Origin: Parapristionchus giblindavisi
Taxonomy: Eukaryota > Nematoda > Chromadorea > Rhabditida > Diplogasteridae
DNA: 64,000 nt
Assembly (NCBI GenBank): GCA_943737045.1
Contig: CALSFV010000025.1
Location: 62,001-126,000 of the forward strand
Direction: 5' to 3'
The translations under genes and the position numbers were made by a program. This document shows positions 11,870-42,091 of the stretch, piece by piece (position 1 is the stretch's first letter; each line of letters opens with the position of its first letter). Under the pieces are notes generated by a model that had not been told where the DNA came from, made no database searches, and saw only the letters and a list, made by a program, of their open reading frames with translations.

Positions 11870-13010
11870 GCACATTAAAAAAATTAGGGGATCGGGGTTC
11901 TGAAGGGTTCTCTTGACGATGGTCATGTACTTTTTGCACCTAGAGTCACAGTTGAGGCCAGGCGAAGTTGCGTTGAAATCGCGGCACTTCTTCGGTTTCT
12001 GGCCACCCCCCTCCTCTCTCCTCTCGCATCATCATTTCGCGTAGTAACCGACCCTCTTCTCGGTTGTGGTAAAACTAACCGCATCGTGATTAATAGAATG
12101 ATGAAATGAGAGTTTGCCTCCTCCTTGCCCATACTCTCTCATGGCCAGAAACCGGAGAAGTTCCGAAATCGCAGTTTTAGAATTTTCTCGCCACCCAATC
12201 GTGCTAAAAATTGTAGATTATGCCTCCAAGGGCTGAATTCGATGACAATCACGCCTGTCCAATTCATTTTTTTTCCTGAAAAAGTTTTTAAAATTGGAAT
12301 TTCTCTCAAAGTCAAGAGTGTTTTTTGCGAGATATATAGAGCGGACCGGAATTGCTTTATGTTACCATTGAAAAAATTTAAGCCAATTTGACTACCTTAT
12401 TTTCGAGCATATCAAATTTAAGTGCAGTCATTTTGCCGTTGAAGCGGATGCAAGAGGCGAGAGAGTGTGGTAGTGTAAGAGAGCAGAGAGACAAAATCCG
12501 GTCCACCCCCTTCTTTCCCATGTTGGTCGCCTCACCTGCCTTTCTGCTCTCTCGTATCGCCACACTCTCTCGCCCGTTGCGTCCACTCCAACGGCAAAAA
12601 GACTGCACTAAAAGTTGATATTCTCGAAAATAAGGTAGTCAAATTGGTTGAACTTTTTTTTTCTATGGAAAGATGAAGCCATTCAGGTCCGATCTATGGA
12701 TCTCGGTAAAAACTTTTGACTTTGAGAGAAATTCCAATTTTTAAAATTTCTGATTATTTTAAAAATAACTTATTTTTTCATGAAAAATGAATTGGACAGG
12801 CGTGATTGCCATCAAATTCTGCCCTTAGGGGCATAATCTACAAATTCTAGCGCGATCGGGTGACGAGAAAATTCTATAAATGCGATTTCAACGCGACATC
12901 GTCTGGCCTGAACGGTGGATCTAGGTGCAAAATGAACATAACCATCGTAAACAGCACCTTTGAGAACGCCGATCCCCAAATTTTGATTTTTTTGAGTGTG
13001 CCAGATTTCA
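11870..13010. repeat. Fold-back element of about 1.1 kb
   Basis: GGGGATCGG...TTGCACCTAGA on the left (11887-11945) is mirrored by TCTAGGTGCAAAATGAACAT...CCGATCCCC on the right (12920-12975). The symmetry continues inward (GGGCTGAATTCGATG at 12230 against CATCAAATTCTGCCC at 12811) to a centre near 12500, giving arms of about 550 bp. No coding content. A fragment of the GAGGCCGTTTGCG family follows at 13020-13048. Confidence 0.8.
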
Positions 13011-13116
13011 CATATTTTGGTCGAGTCTTACGCAAGCGGCCTCATATATAATTAGTAAATCATAGGGGAAATTACACGCATATACCTGCGGAATGGTACT
13101 ATTGGCATAAAGTGAC

Positions 13117-31194
<18,078 letters not shown>

Positions 31195-31923
31195 CTGAAA
31201 TTAATAGTTTTTTAAACTCTGATATGTTTTTGTTACCGGGAACGCGGTAAATTTCGTATCAGGCTACAATCAAGGATCATGGGAAAGAGGGCGCTCGGCA
31301 GGGTTCCTGGTAGGAAAAAAACCAGGGGAAGGGTATCATCACGTCATGTGAAAGGAGAATGATGAGGGAAAAAGAGAAACGGAGATGGTGGATACTTTCA
31401 AGCTGTTGTTATCGGTGTCAATTGTAATTATGAAATGGTAACAAAAAAAAATAAAAAAATAAATGACATTCGATAAAGCTCATTGGAATTGTTCACTTTT
31501 GCTTAAAGGAGGCTCAGAGATACAGAGAAAAAGTGCAAAATGAAACTAAAGCAGAATGAAGAACAGCTATAAAGTGTTAAATGTAAAACACCAGTTCAGC
31601 TTCAGTAAAAAAAAGAAAAGTCGCCTCAGCATCTCTGTTGCCCCGCTATTCCCATCTTTCTCTAATTTTGAACAAACGTGCGCGATCTGTGTATTATAGC
31701 TAGGAATCAGAGAGAGATAGAATTAGAGAGAGAATGAAAGGAAAAAATTAATAATGAGTTGTGTTGGACAGTTTTAATGGGGGGGGACGATAATAAATCT
31801 AAGACGATGAAGTGTTTAGGCCATGGGCCTAATGTCTATCACTCTACTTTTGCAAGATAAAGCTCACACAGGTTAGATAGCTTGGTCATACATAACTCCT
31901 CCCCCAACTAGAGAGACAATCTG
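31195..31923. promoter_or_regulatory. Immediate upstream region of the LRR gene
   Basis: The ATG (31194) directly follows TTTCAG (31200-31195), a strong acceptor with AT-rich sequence before it, consistent with SL trans-splicing. No TATA or other motif is recognised between here and the hexanucleotide array at 31924. Confidence 0.35.
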
Positions 31924-33013
31924 TTGACCTCCCTCTCCCTCTCCCTCTCCCTCTCCCTCTCCCTCTCCCTCTCCCTCTCCCTCTCCCTCTCCCTCTCCCT
32001 CTCCCTCTCCCTCTCCCTCTCCCTCTCCCTCTCCCTCTCCCTCTCCCTCTCCCTCTCCCTCTCCCTCTCCCTCCCTCTCCCTCTCCCTCTCCCTCTCCCT
32101 CTCCCTCTCCCTCTCCCTCTCCCTCTCCCTCTCCCTCTCCCTCTCCCTCTCCCTCTCCCTCTCCCTCTCCCTCTCCCTCTCCCTCTCCCTCTCCCTCTCC
32201 CTCTCCCTCTCCCTCTCCCTCTCCCTCTCCCTCTCCCTCTCCCTCTCCCTCTCCCTCTCCCTCTCCCTCTCCCTCTCCCTCTCCCTCTCCCTCTCCCTCT
32301 CCCTCTCCCTCTCCCTCTCCCTCTCCCTCTCCCTCTCCCTCTCCCTCTCCCTCTCCCTCTCCCTCTCCCTCTCCCTCTCCCTCTCCCTCTCCCTCTCCCT
32401 CTCCCTCTCCCTCTCCCTCTCCCTCTCCCTCTCCCTCTCCCTCTCCCTCTCCCTCTCCCTCTCCCTCTCCCTCTCCCTCTCCCTCTCTCCCTCTCCCTCT
32501 CCCTCTCCCTCTCCCTCTCCCTCTCCCTCTCCCTCTCCCTCTCCCTCTCCCTCTCCCTCTCCCTCTCCCTCTCCCTCTCCCTCTCCCTCTCCCTCTCCCT
32601 CTCCCTCTCCCTCTCCCTCTCCCTCTCCCTCTCCCTCTCCCTCTCCCTCTCCCTCTCCCTCTCCCTCTCCCTCTCCCTCTCCCTCTCCCTCTCCCTCTCC
32701 CTCTCCCTCTCCCTCTCCCTCTCCCTCTCCCTCTCCCTCTCCCTCTCCCTCTCCCTCTCCCTCTCCCTCTCCCTCTCCCTCTCCCTCTCCCTCTCCCTCT
32801 CCCTCTCCCTCTCCCTCTCCCTCTCCCTCTCCCTCTCCCTCTCCCTCTCCCTCTCCCTCTCCCTCTCCCTCTCCCTCTCCCTCTCCCTCTCCCTCTCCCT
32901 CTCCCTCTCCCTCTCCCTCTCCCTCTCCCTCTCCCTCTCCCTCTCCCTCTCCCTCTCCCTCTCCCTCTCCCTCTCCCTCTCCCTCTCCCTCTCCCTCTCC
33001 CTCTCCCTCTCCC
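31924..33013. repeat. (CCCTCT)n hexanucleotide array, about 1.09 kb
   Basis: About 180 copies of CCCTCT/AGAGGG with only two phase slips (a missing CT near 32072 and an extra CT near 32486), ended by an AGAGAG run. All long Ser-Leu, Pro-Leu, Arg-Glu and Gly-Arg frames here are translations of the repeat. It is a pure polypurine/polypyrimidine tract with GGG every 6 nt on the minus strand. Confidence 0.98.
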
Positions 33014-33291
33014 ATACAGAGAGAGAGAGAGAGAGATCTTGCACAGGTCATAGAGATGCCCTGTTAGGTCATATGTATTGTCCCTCTCCCACATACATCT
33101 TATTACCAAAACTACTCTCTCGCTTTATCTTTCTTCCTCTATATACATATATATCTCTTTCTACACAGGTCCCAAGTATAAAAAAACCCCCACTCACATT
33201 AACCTTTTTAGTTAGATTTATTTAAAATATTATAGCTTGAAATAATACTTCACAAAAAAATTGAATATAAACATAACAAAACAAAACTTAT

Positions 33292-34283
33292 GAGGCCGTT
33301 TGCGTAAGAGCCGAACAAGGGTTGGCACAGGCCAAAAATTTTAATACCCTCAAAACTTGTGTACAGGCGTTATCGACCTCGCTGATGAAGATGTGCATAG
33401 TCATTTTGGCTCTAGTGGTCCCGCAACGCCTGGGCATGATTACGGTATAATCACGTTTTCAAGCCGTTCTCGGTCCATGGTAGAGCTAGAGGTATGAAAA
33501 TTGGGCTCCTGGGACAGAATTCGATGGCGATGATGGCTGTCTACTTCATTTGTTTTGAAAATTTTCCAAAAGTCGACAATTGGAAATTTTGATTGAGAAG
33601 ATTGCGAGCCTAGCGAGTATGACAGTTCGAACCGGCGTGGCGAGAGGATTCCGACGATATATTTTGAGCCATTATCTACGTCGAGAAAGCTTTCATTGGC
33701 TCGATATAGTGATCTGCGTCAGCATTAGGAGTTGTTTACGTCTCAATGCCGCGCGCTCCCTCGCCACTCTCTCATTTCCGCACGCTCTCTCGTCACTCTC
33801 GAGAGTGCGAGATAGCGTGCGGAATTGAGAGAGTCCTCTTGCAAGGCGCACATCATTATATCGAGCCAATGAAACCTTTCTCGACGGAGATAAGGGCTCA
33901 AAATACATCGTTGGAATCCTCTCGCCACGCCGGTTCGAACTGTCATACTCGCTAGGCTCGCAACCTTCTCAATCAAAATTTCCAGTTGTCGACTGTTGGT
34001 AAATTTTCAAAACAAATGAAGTAGACAGCCATCATCGCCATCGAATTCTGTCCCAGGAGCCCAATTTTCATACCTCTAGCTCAACCACGGATCGATAACG
34101 GCTTGAAAACGTGATGTTACCGTAATCCCACGCAGGCGTTGCGGGACCACTGGAGCCAAAATGACTATGTACATATTCATCAGCGAGGTCAATAACCCTT
34201 ATACACAAGTTTTGAGGGCATTAAAATTTTTGGCCTGTGCCAACCCTCCCCCAGATTTGTCCGACTCTTATACAAACGGCCTC
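33292..34283. repeat. Fold-back element, about 1.0 kb, GAGGCCGTTTGCGTAAGAG ends
   Basis: The left end GAGGCCGTTTGCGTAAGAGC and right end CTCTTATACAAACGGCCTC are inverted repeats. The mirror symmetry continues for almost 500 bp to a centre at about 33790 (CTCTCGAGAG). Fragments of the same ends occur at 13020, 19972 and 22650, so this is a repeat family. Non-coding. Confidence 0.9.
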
Positions 34284-34761
34284 TTATCCAATTTAAACTA
34301 ATTTTTTCTTCTTTCATAAATTTTCATTATTTCTTTGTTTAAAAAACCTACTACAAACACCATGCGTCGAGGTAAAATTAAGTCAGGATCTAATAAAAAC
34401 AATTTTGTCTGTTTAACTACCTCACTCACGTGAACGAATAGTTCCATTCTTCATCCATAACTTCATGACCCTACCCTCTCTATCATTTGGATTCTCCATT
34501 TCTAAATACTTTTTCACATATTATCTTATACTAGCTCATTATATTTATTATTCTTTTATACATAGTTATCATTTAATAAGCATATCGTAATTAAAAATAA
34601 TTTTTGAAACAAATCGCAGTAACCACGGAGAGTGAGAGCGGCAACCCAGTGGCAGAGGTCACCGGAGCAAATACTACTGCACCAAATGCGTTCATTGTGC
34701 ACGCATCATTTTCTTATATCATCTAGATGATGCACGCACATTAACAGCTTATGACTCTATG

Positions 34762-35103
34762 TTTAAAGAAGGGGACCCTCGAGTTTTTTTCATCACTAAA
34801 CCGGACAGGCATAATTATAGAGCACATCTCCGTGAATACAAAAAAAAACAATTTTTTCTGAAATGTTAGGTGCCCCTGAATAACGTAATCCGAGCTTATT
34901 GTTCATTAATACCCCAGGGAAAGGCGCTAGCTTTTGAATTTGAAGGACAAATATATAGCCAATTGCAAACGGGAATCGAACCGCGTGAAGCGGTTACAAG
35001 CGCTGAGTACTAGCCACTGAGCCACAAGTTCTACGGGATCAATCTGATCAAATCTAATTCATGTCAATAGCGCAGCCCAAATTTCGAGGGACCCTTCTTT
35101 AAA
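34762..35103 (-). repeat. tRNA-derived MITE, copy 2
   Basis: TTTAAAGAAGGGGACCCTCG at the left and CGAGGGACCCTTCTTTAAA at the right form the termini. On the minus strand it carries A box TGGCTCAGTGGCTAGTA (about 35008-35024) and B box GGTTCGATTCCCG (about 34970-34982). The core is about 80% similar to 14700-14790. Confidence 0.7.
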
Positions 35104-36732
35104 TAGTCCTCATGTCTATGTAAGGACTTAGAAAAAAATCATACCCATACGTGTGCGGGAATTGCCATTGAAAATGAAAATGGGGGGGGGGGGTTGGAGT
35201 CAACAAATAGAGCATTAAAACGTTTTAATTTGTAAAATGTTTAGTTCACTTCACGATCGGATCTGGTAGTGGTGTGACAGTGACGCTTTCTGTGATTTGT
35301 ACATTATAAGTTTATTTACCGGTTCCGGCTTAAACTTCTGAATAAATATTTTAAAATATTTTTTTGTTACTATAGACTTGTATAGTTATTCTACCCAAAT
35401 CCATATTATATATTCTGCTCATCACAACATGAAAAGAGAACAAACATACAAATTACTAACAAGATAGGATTGAGCTGAAATAGCTTGATAAGAGAAAGAT
35501 CAAAGATCACCGATACAGTGTGAGAGCAATTATAAGGAAGAATTAATAAACTAAAATACAATTAGAGCACAAATCTGTTGACACCCTGAATGTGCTCAAT
35601 GTGAAGGGCGTTCTGCGTTTTAGATTGTCCCATGGCTACGATAGGTTATAGTAGTAATACTGTAATTATATTGATCGCTATATCAAAATATCATGGGGGA
35701 AACCAAAGTTAGATTAAATGACAGCTATCCATTCCCCCGACCCGGAGCATTCGTATTGCCGTCAATTTATTACTGCTCAAATAGAAATAGATAATTAATG
35801 CTCCTATTTGACGAAGAACAAAACAGCTAATCTTATTAATTTTGAATGTGTGGCTGTCGATGTTGATGCTCCCTAACTTCATTGTATGATTTAGACGATT
35901 ACTGTAGATTACGGTAGTTGGGGGAATTCAAATTATTGATTTTCTGATCTTTAGCTTATTGATTTACTGTTATTTATGCTGCTAGGTTCCTGTAATTCAT
36001 TTTTTTAAAGTTTTATTCATTTCTTGAGCCAGAATATTTATTTTTCCAATAGTGTTTTGGCAAGAAAATCAATCAATCTATTCCTAATGTTGTCGAGATT
36101 GGAAGCCGTACCTGAATCAGGGTAGGTTCGATTGATTTATTGATCGAGAAATGATATTGATTATTATTTTAAAGATGGTATTAGTATTGATTTATGGGGA
36201 TGTAACTCACGGAGAAAATTCTCTGGTAAGATGTTCTTGATTGTTGACTGCTTATTGCAAGAACAGAACAGCAGAAATTGAATTTCTTCCTTCCAAGACG
36301 AATTTTCAAATATATTTTTTATAATTAAGAAAATGAAAAGTAAGCAATTATAAATTTAAGTATTTTTTGTGTGAGAACGATTGATCGATTCCATCGACTA
36401 CAGCATGTCCCAACCTACAGGAATGAGAGGTATAAGTGTGAACAAGGTGTAGACGGATTTCCGTCGAAAAAGGCGTTTTATATAAACAATGTCCCCCTTA
36501 TTGCGAAATATGTCATACATTTGACCCATTTGCTGTGCATTTGCCCACTAGTGTTGGGCTCTCGTGACAGAGTCAATTTACCGATACCATAAGCGGACGG
36601 AAAAGGCTCGGCCAAATAGCGTCCATCACCAATCTCTACCCCAATCCCACCAGGAAAACTACTAGAACACTATGAAAACTAGGAAAGGATTGATTGATTT
36701 TCGAGCCAAAAACTATTGGAAAAATCAATATA

Positions 36733-37324
36733 CCGTCAAAACAAAAAAAAAGTGAAACATTTGTCAAATAATTTGACAAAATTTGACAAAAGTTCACAAG
36801 ATTTTGAAAATTTTGAATCATGATATCTAAACGCGGTTACTAGTTTTTTAATAGACAATAGGATATATGAGCATCACTGGGCTTACCTAATTGACCTATG
36901 AAGAAAAAAAATAAAATGAATCACTGTGAACGCTGTTTTGTGAAACTGGTATACGGTATGATTTTCTACAGTATACCCGTTTTGCAGCCTGATCTATAAA
37001 ATGATCCAAAAGGTGCACATTCGCTATAGGAAGTCAGGTAATGCTAAATATATCCATGATTAGACGAAAAAAGCGCGATGGAAGCAATTTTACAGTAAGA
37101 TTCTACAGTATGCTACAGTATACCAATTCTGCTCCGCAACGCTCCTGATTATTTTTTCACTTTTGTCGTGCTTACCTGGATTTGGCAAACACCTCTACAA
37201 AACAAAATCTGAGATAATACTTCATCAAGATCATGAAAAATGCTAAAAATGGGAATCTTGTGAACTTTTGTCAAATTTTGTCAAATTATTTGACAAATGT
37301 TTCACTTTTTTTTCGTTTTGACGG
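36733..37324. mobile_element. TA-flanked MITE (Tc1/mariner type), 592 bp
   Basis: The ends CCGTCAAAAC and GTTTTGACGG are inverted repeats, preceded and followed by TA (36731-36732, 37325-37326). The inner arms mirror each other (GTGAAACATTTGTCAAATAA against its complement at 37284). The related sequence at 49503-49520 reads AATCAATATACTGGCTC without the element, which shows the empty site and a TA target duplication. Non-autonomous. Confidence 0.88.
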
Positions 37325-37842
37325 TACTGGCTCAAGAAATCAATAAAACGAATTTCCGGAACTTAGCAGCATAATCTACAGTAAATCAACAATCCAAAAA
37401 TCAGAAAATCAATAAATTGTATTCCCTTAACTACTGTAATCAACAGTAATCGTCTAAATCATACAATGAAGTTAGGTAGCATCAACATCGACAGCCACAC
37501 ATTCAAAATTAATAAGATTAGTTGTTTTGTTCTTCGCAAAATAGCAGCATTAATTATCTATTTCTATTTGAGCAGTAATAAATTGACGGCAACACGAATG
37601 CTCCGGGTCGGGGGAATGGACCTTATAGCTGTCATTTATAACTGCGCATGCGTAGACTATAGCTTCTGACAAGGGAACAGTCGGAGCACACATATCCCCA
37701 TCTTCACTAAAGTTTGAGGGTATACTAATTCGACCACGCTGATTTCAAATCCGTTTTAAAAACCTGCACTTTATTTTTTTGAAGCGAGATAGCATTTTCG
37801 CTGGCTACATAACACCGTTTAACGCTGTCTTCAGCACGGAAT

Positions 37843-37873
37843 TGGTGGCCGAGTGGTTTGGGGCGCGGAGTAG
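37843..37873 (+). other. 5' half of a tRNA-Leu/Ser-like sequence
   Basis: GGTGGCCGAGTGGTTTGGGG resembles the acceptor and D arm with A box of a type II tRNA, but the sequence then runs into the tandem duplication and no B box follows. A truncated pseudo-tRNA is the simplest reading. Confidence 0.3.
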
Positions 37874-39164
37874 CTCTTTAGTAATAAGACTGGTCGGGTA
37901 GAATGATAGAGATTCATCAAACGACCCGAAAGACGTATTTCATATTGATTCATTATATGTTAGAAGCTTGCTATGCGCATTGAAACTACAACTTTTAAGC
38001 TATGTTGAGAGTTTCCATTCGATTTGCATATTTGACTCTCTCAATTTCACATCATCCTTCACACTAATTTAAATTCAATATAAAGAATACTCCAAGCGTT
38101 AACCGAGAAAACGCCATAAAAATCGATAGAATAAGCGAAAATGAAATGTCACGTGAGAAAGTGGTGGGAGTCAGAGTATGGCGCGGCGACGGCTGCAAAG
38201 GCGCAGAATTTGTGTTGTTCGGATTGTTTAATTTTTCGAATACTTTCTATGCCCGACTTCCATTATAAGTGATTTATTTTTGTTTTGAATGTTTTTCTGA
38301 CTTGAACTGAAGCACGCGACATGGAAAAAAAACATTTAAAAACAAAAGAAATCGAGTAAGAACAAAGCAATAAATGGGGCCGGATATAGAGCCGTGAAAA
38401 AGCGGTTAGACGTGTAAAGAATGAGACGTGCAGTAAGGATCAATAAGTGATTTTTCACTGAGTTTCTTTTGTATTTTGGTATTGTGGTCAAATTTCCTCC
38501 TCTTTTTGCCTTCATATTTTTCAATGTCAGCTAGTGATTAAATTTAGAACGATTTAAAGATGGGGATCCTGGAGCTCTTTAGTAATAAGACTGGTCAGGT
38601 AGAATGATAGAGATTCATCAAACGAACCGAAAGACGTATTTCATATTGATTCATTATATGTTAGAAGCTTGCTATGCGCATTGAAACTACAACTTTTAAG
38701 CTATGTAGAGAGTTTCCATTCGATTTGCATATTTGACTCTCTCAATTTCACATCATCCTTCACACTAATTTAAATTCAATATAAAGAATACTCCAAGCGT
38801 TAACCGAGAAAACGCCATAAAAATCGATAGAATAAGCGAAAATGAAATGTCACGTGAGAAAGCGGTGGGAGTCAGAGTATGGCGCGGCGACGGCTGCAAA
38901 GGCGCAGAATTTGTGTTGTTCGGATTGTTTAATTTTTCGAATACTTTCTAAGCCCGACTTCCATTATAAGTGATTTATTTTTGCTTTAAATGTTTTTCTG
39001 ACTTGAACTGAAGCACGCGACATGGAAAAAAACATTTAAAAACAAAAGAAATCGAGTAAGAACAAAGCAATTAATGGGGCCGGATATAGAGCCGTGAAAA
39101 AGCGGTTAGACGTGTAAAGAATGAGACGTGCAGTAAGGATCAATAAGTGATTTTTCACTGACAG
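37871..39164. repeat. Direct tandem duplication, period about 0.7 kb
   Basis: AGCTCTTTAGTAATAAGACT at 37871 recurs at 38572, and roughly 590 bp after each are almost identical (including CACGTGAGAAAG and GGGGCCGGATATAGAGCC). The second unit is cut at 39164. Non-coding. Confidence 0.85.
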
Positions 39165-39742
39165 ATGCCAGTCCCAATCCTGAGAGTTATCGATTGACCA
39201 TGGCTTTCTTTCGATTGATCTACCGGTGATTTAAGAGCTACTATTGGCTCGTTAATCGATTGATTGAGCAGAGTTCCTTGTGCAGTGTTAGATGTGCCTG
39301 AGATCAGAGATCAAAGATCATGCTAGAACTCACATTGAGCATTTCCCGCTCGAATATAGTCATGCCCATTTCATCGACGTGCAAATATGGACTCCTGCTA
39401 AGATGACTTTCGATCTTTCATACATGTTTGATCTCAAATACTCTGGAAACTCTGGCAAAGCTATCTCGCTCTCTTTGTCTACTAGAGAGCGTTGCCAGAG
39501 CGGAGAATAAGATTAGCTCATTATTTTATGGTGAATAAATTACCGTATCAAATTTAAGACTTCTGGTATGCAATCTTGCACTGTGTATCTCTATAGTTTT
39601 CTAGTTCTTATTTTTTAATAATTTTTATCCCTTAATTATTTTCTTTAGAAAATGGCTCATAAAATTAAGTTGTCGTCAGCTGGGATCGATACAATCATTT
39701 TGTTTACAGTACTCCCGATTCACTTCTGCACGAGATAGGCTT

Positions 39743-40554
39743 ATAAGGGAGGGGTACTTAGCCACGTGCGACAAAATCTAACAAAAAGTGCATGGTTGGA
39801 AAGAGGATCAAATTCTAAGACTTTTTGGTCTTTTCATTTTTAAAGTCTGGGCTTCCTAAGGTCTGAAAATCGATGTTGAAAATCAATATGGAAACGGCAT
39901 TTGCACGGGAGCTGAAACGGCACAGATACCTCATCCCCTCTACGCCTCCCTTCAAACATCACCAAGTGGCGCAGTCGGGAAGAGGCTCTGCTATAAATTT
40001 TTCGTTTGCTCGCTTACTATTGTTCGATTCCTTTCATGGCAAAACTTTTTTGCTCGTTTTATTTTCGATCAAACTATATTTCTATTGTGTTTGTTCGATA
40101 TTTTATGTAGTATTATTGATCTACAACCGCTTCCCATCTTGGAGAACCGTCTCAAAAAGTGATAGTCAGTTTGTTTATCCTTCCAAATGGATGATCTCAT
40201 CCCAGTTTCTGGCCAATTGGTCTCTTCTTTCGTCGCTTCAACGTTTGGAGTCGTCGTGACCGATGTAATCAGAACCTGCTGAAGTTTGCGCTTCAAGTGC
40301 ATTGGTGCCTGGGCAGCGACGACTTCAAGTCGTACATCGCTTACGGATTCTTCAAGGGAGGCTTCATTGACACCCGTCCACCTCCCTGGGATTCTCCCAT
40401 GACTGTCATGTTCGGTCCAAACGTCACTACACCGTGTCCCTGCAGCGAGCCGGGCTGCACCATCTGTCCACGCTGCAGGGTCAGCTTCTGTTTTACTTGT
40501 TTCTGGCCAAAAATGCACCGTTGTTAAGCATTAACTGTTAAATTTGTTGTTAAA
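39743..40554 (+). mobile_element. TIR element copy 2, left part (before Helitron)
   Basis: It matches 17346-18157 with only a few substitutions (e.g. CTATTGTTCG for CTATGGTTCG). The Cys-rich frame is open (40282-40527). The sequence stops exactly at AAA|TC, where the Helitron begins; it resumes at 47188. Confidence 0.9.
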
Positions 40555-40659
40555 TCAATACACTATATATAAAGCAGAAAAGTGATCGTGTTTGTTACCG
40601 GCCACGCCCCCTTTTACTCTCTTTCTCTCGCACTCTCTTTTATTTCCTCCTCTCTCTAC

Positions 40660-40716
40660 GCCACGCCCCCTTCCAGAACTTTCCTCTGCGGAAGGTATAT
40701 AAGGTGTTTGACGTTA
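40660..40716 (+). promoter_or_regulatory. Promoter-like cassette 1 of the Helitron (HSE + TATA)
   Basis: CCACGCCCCC is followed by TTCCAGAACTTTCC (40671-40684), a TTCnnGAAnnTTC heat-shock element, then TATATAA (40696-40702) and GGTGT. The same order recurs at 42035-42091, so the cassette was duplicated around the minisatellite. Known biology: HSF trimers bind alternating nGAAn pentamers. Confidence 0.65.
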
Positions 40717-40790
40717 CATGCCCGAACAAGTTTGTCTCTCTCGCTCTCTCTCTCTCTATCTCTTTCTCTCTCTCTCTCTCGCTCTCTCTC

Positions 40791-40857
<67 letters not shown>

Positions 40858-41090
40858 CTCTTTCATCAGAGCAGTACAGAATGTTCCAGAAGGTAGCGAA
40901 AATTCCAAAATATTATAGAAGATTCCGCAAAATTCCAGACTGTTCCGAAACATTAAAGCAGAGAATTCTAGAACATTCTAGAAGGTTCCACAAGTATCAT
41001 AACGTTCGAGAACATCAGAGATTGTAGAAAGTATTAGAAAGTTGGAGAACATTCCAGAATGTCCGAGAACAGTCCAGAAAATTCCAGATT

Positions 41091-41770
41091 GTTCAAGAAC
41101 ATTCCAGAATTTTCCACAAAATTTCAGAATGTTCCAGAACATTCCAGAATTTTCCACAAAATTTCAGAATGTTCCAGAACATTCCAGAATTTTCCACAAA
41201 ATTCCAGATTGTTCCAGAACATTCCAGAATTTTCCACAAAATTTCAGAATGTTCCAGAACATTCCAGAATTTTCCACAAAATTTCAGAATGTTCCAGAAC
41301 ATTCCAGAATTTTCCACAAAATTTCAGAATGTTCCAGAACATTCCAGAATTTTCCACAAAATTCCAGATTGTTCCAGAACATTCCAGAATTTTCCACAAA
41401 ATTTCAGAATGTTCCAGAACATTCCAGAATTTTCCACAAAATTTCAGATTGTTCCAGAACATTCCAGAATTTTCCACAAAATTCCAGATTGTTCCAGAAC
41501 ATTCCAGAATTTTCCACAAAATTTCAGAATGTTCCAGAACATTCCAGAATTTTCCACAAAATTTCAGATTGTTCCAGAACATTCCAGAATTTTCCACAAA
41601 ATTTCAGAATGTTCCAGAACATTCCAGAATTTTCCACAAAATTCCAGATTGTTCCAGAACATTCCAGAATTTTCCACAAAATTTCAGAATGTTCCTGAAC
41701 ATACCAGAACTTTCCACAAAATTTCAGAATGTTCCAGAACATTCCAGAATTTTCCACAAAATTTCAGAAT
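41091..41770 (+). promoter_or_regulatory. 17 x 40-bp heat-shock-element minisatellite
   Basis: The unit is four 10-mers: GTTCCAGAAC, ATTCCAGAAT, TTTCCACAAA, ATTTCAGAAT (the last alternating with ATTCCAGATT). Each unit holds five consecutive perfect pentamers TTC-ca-GAA-ca-TTC-ca-GAA-tt-TTC. It holds six where GAAT precedes GTTC. The 40-bp period keeps 10-bp helical phasing. Degenerate units extend on both sides (40880-41090 and 41771-41960). Long frames open through it in several phases exist only because the repeat lacks stops. Confidence 0.85.
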
Positions 41771-42034
41771 GTTCCAGAACATTATAGAACATTCTAGAAC
41801 ATTATAGAAGGTTCCATAAGTTTCAGAAAGTTCGAGAAGATCCGAGATTCTAGAATGTTCCAGAAAGTTCTAGAACATTCCAGAACGTTGTCGATAGTTC
41901 CTAAATAACAAGATTAATCAAGAAAGTTCGAGAACATTGCATCCCAGAACGTTCCAGAGTGTTTCGCATTGGTTCGAAATTCATTTCGCTAGATTTAATC
42001 ATTGCTAGGGAATTTGGTGGGCGTGGCCTCATCT

Positions 42035-42091
42035 GCCACGCCCCCATTCTAGAACTTTCCATGGTGGAGGGTACATAAGGTGTCACGTGAC
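42035..42091 (+). promoter_or_regulatory. Promoter-like cassette 2, just before the Rep-helicase gene
   Basis: CCACGCCCCC, then TTCTAGAACTTTCC (42047-42060, TTCnnGAAnnTTC), then TACATAAGGTGTCACGTGAC. The ATG follows at 42121. It has the same layout as cassette 1 and is probably the working promoter of the transposase. Confidence 0.65.

Larger units (their letters stand above)
35720..39400. repeat. Composite fold-back region with two insertions
   Basis: The left arm near 35725-36130 (CCCCCGACCCGGAGCATTCG) is the complement of the right arm near 37370-37650. The outer part of the right arm reappears at 39165-39400 (CAGTCCCAATCCTGAGAG, GATCAGAGATCAAAGATCAT), separated by the tandem duplication 37871-39164. 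The central part is interrupted by the MITE 36733-37324. The uninterrupted relative is 48024-50096. Confidence 0.65.

Noticed and set aside
31873..33225. Open frames of 378-433 aa (Gly-Arg, Glu-Gly, Ser-Leu, Pro-Leu repeats)
   Set aside because: They are open in four frames on both strands only because the (CCCTCT)n repeat has no stop; no start context or non-repeat domain.
41042..41807. Open frames of 212-242 aa over the 40-bp array
   Set aside because: All three plus-strand frames are open because a 40-bp unit without stops cycles through the frames; the HSE register explains the sequence better than coding.
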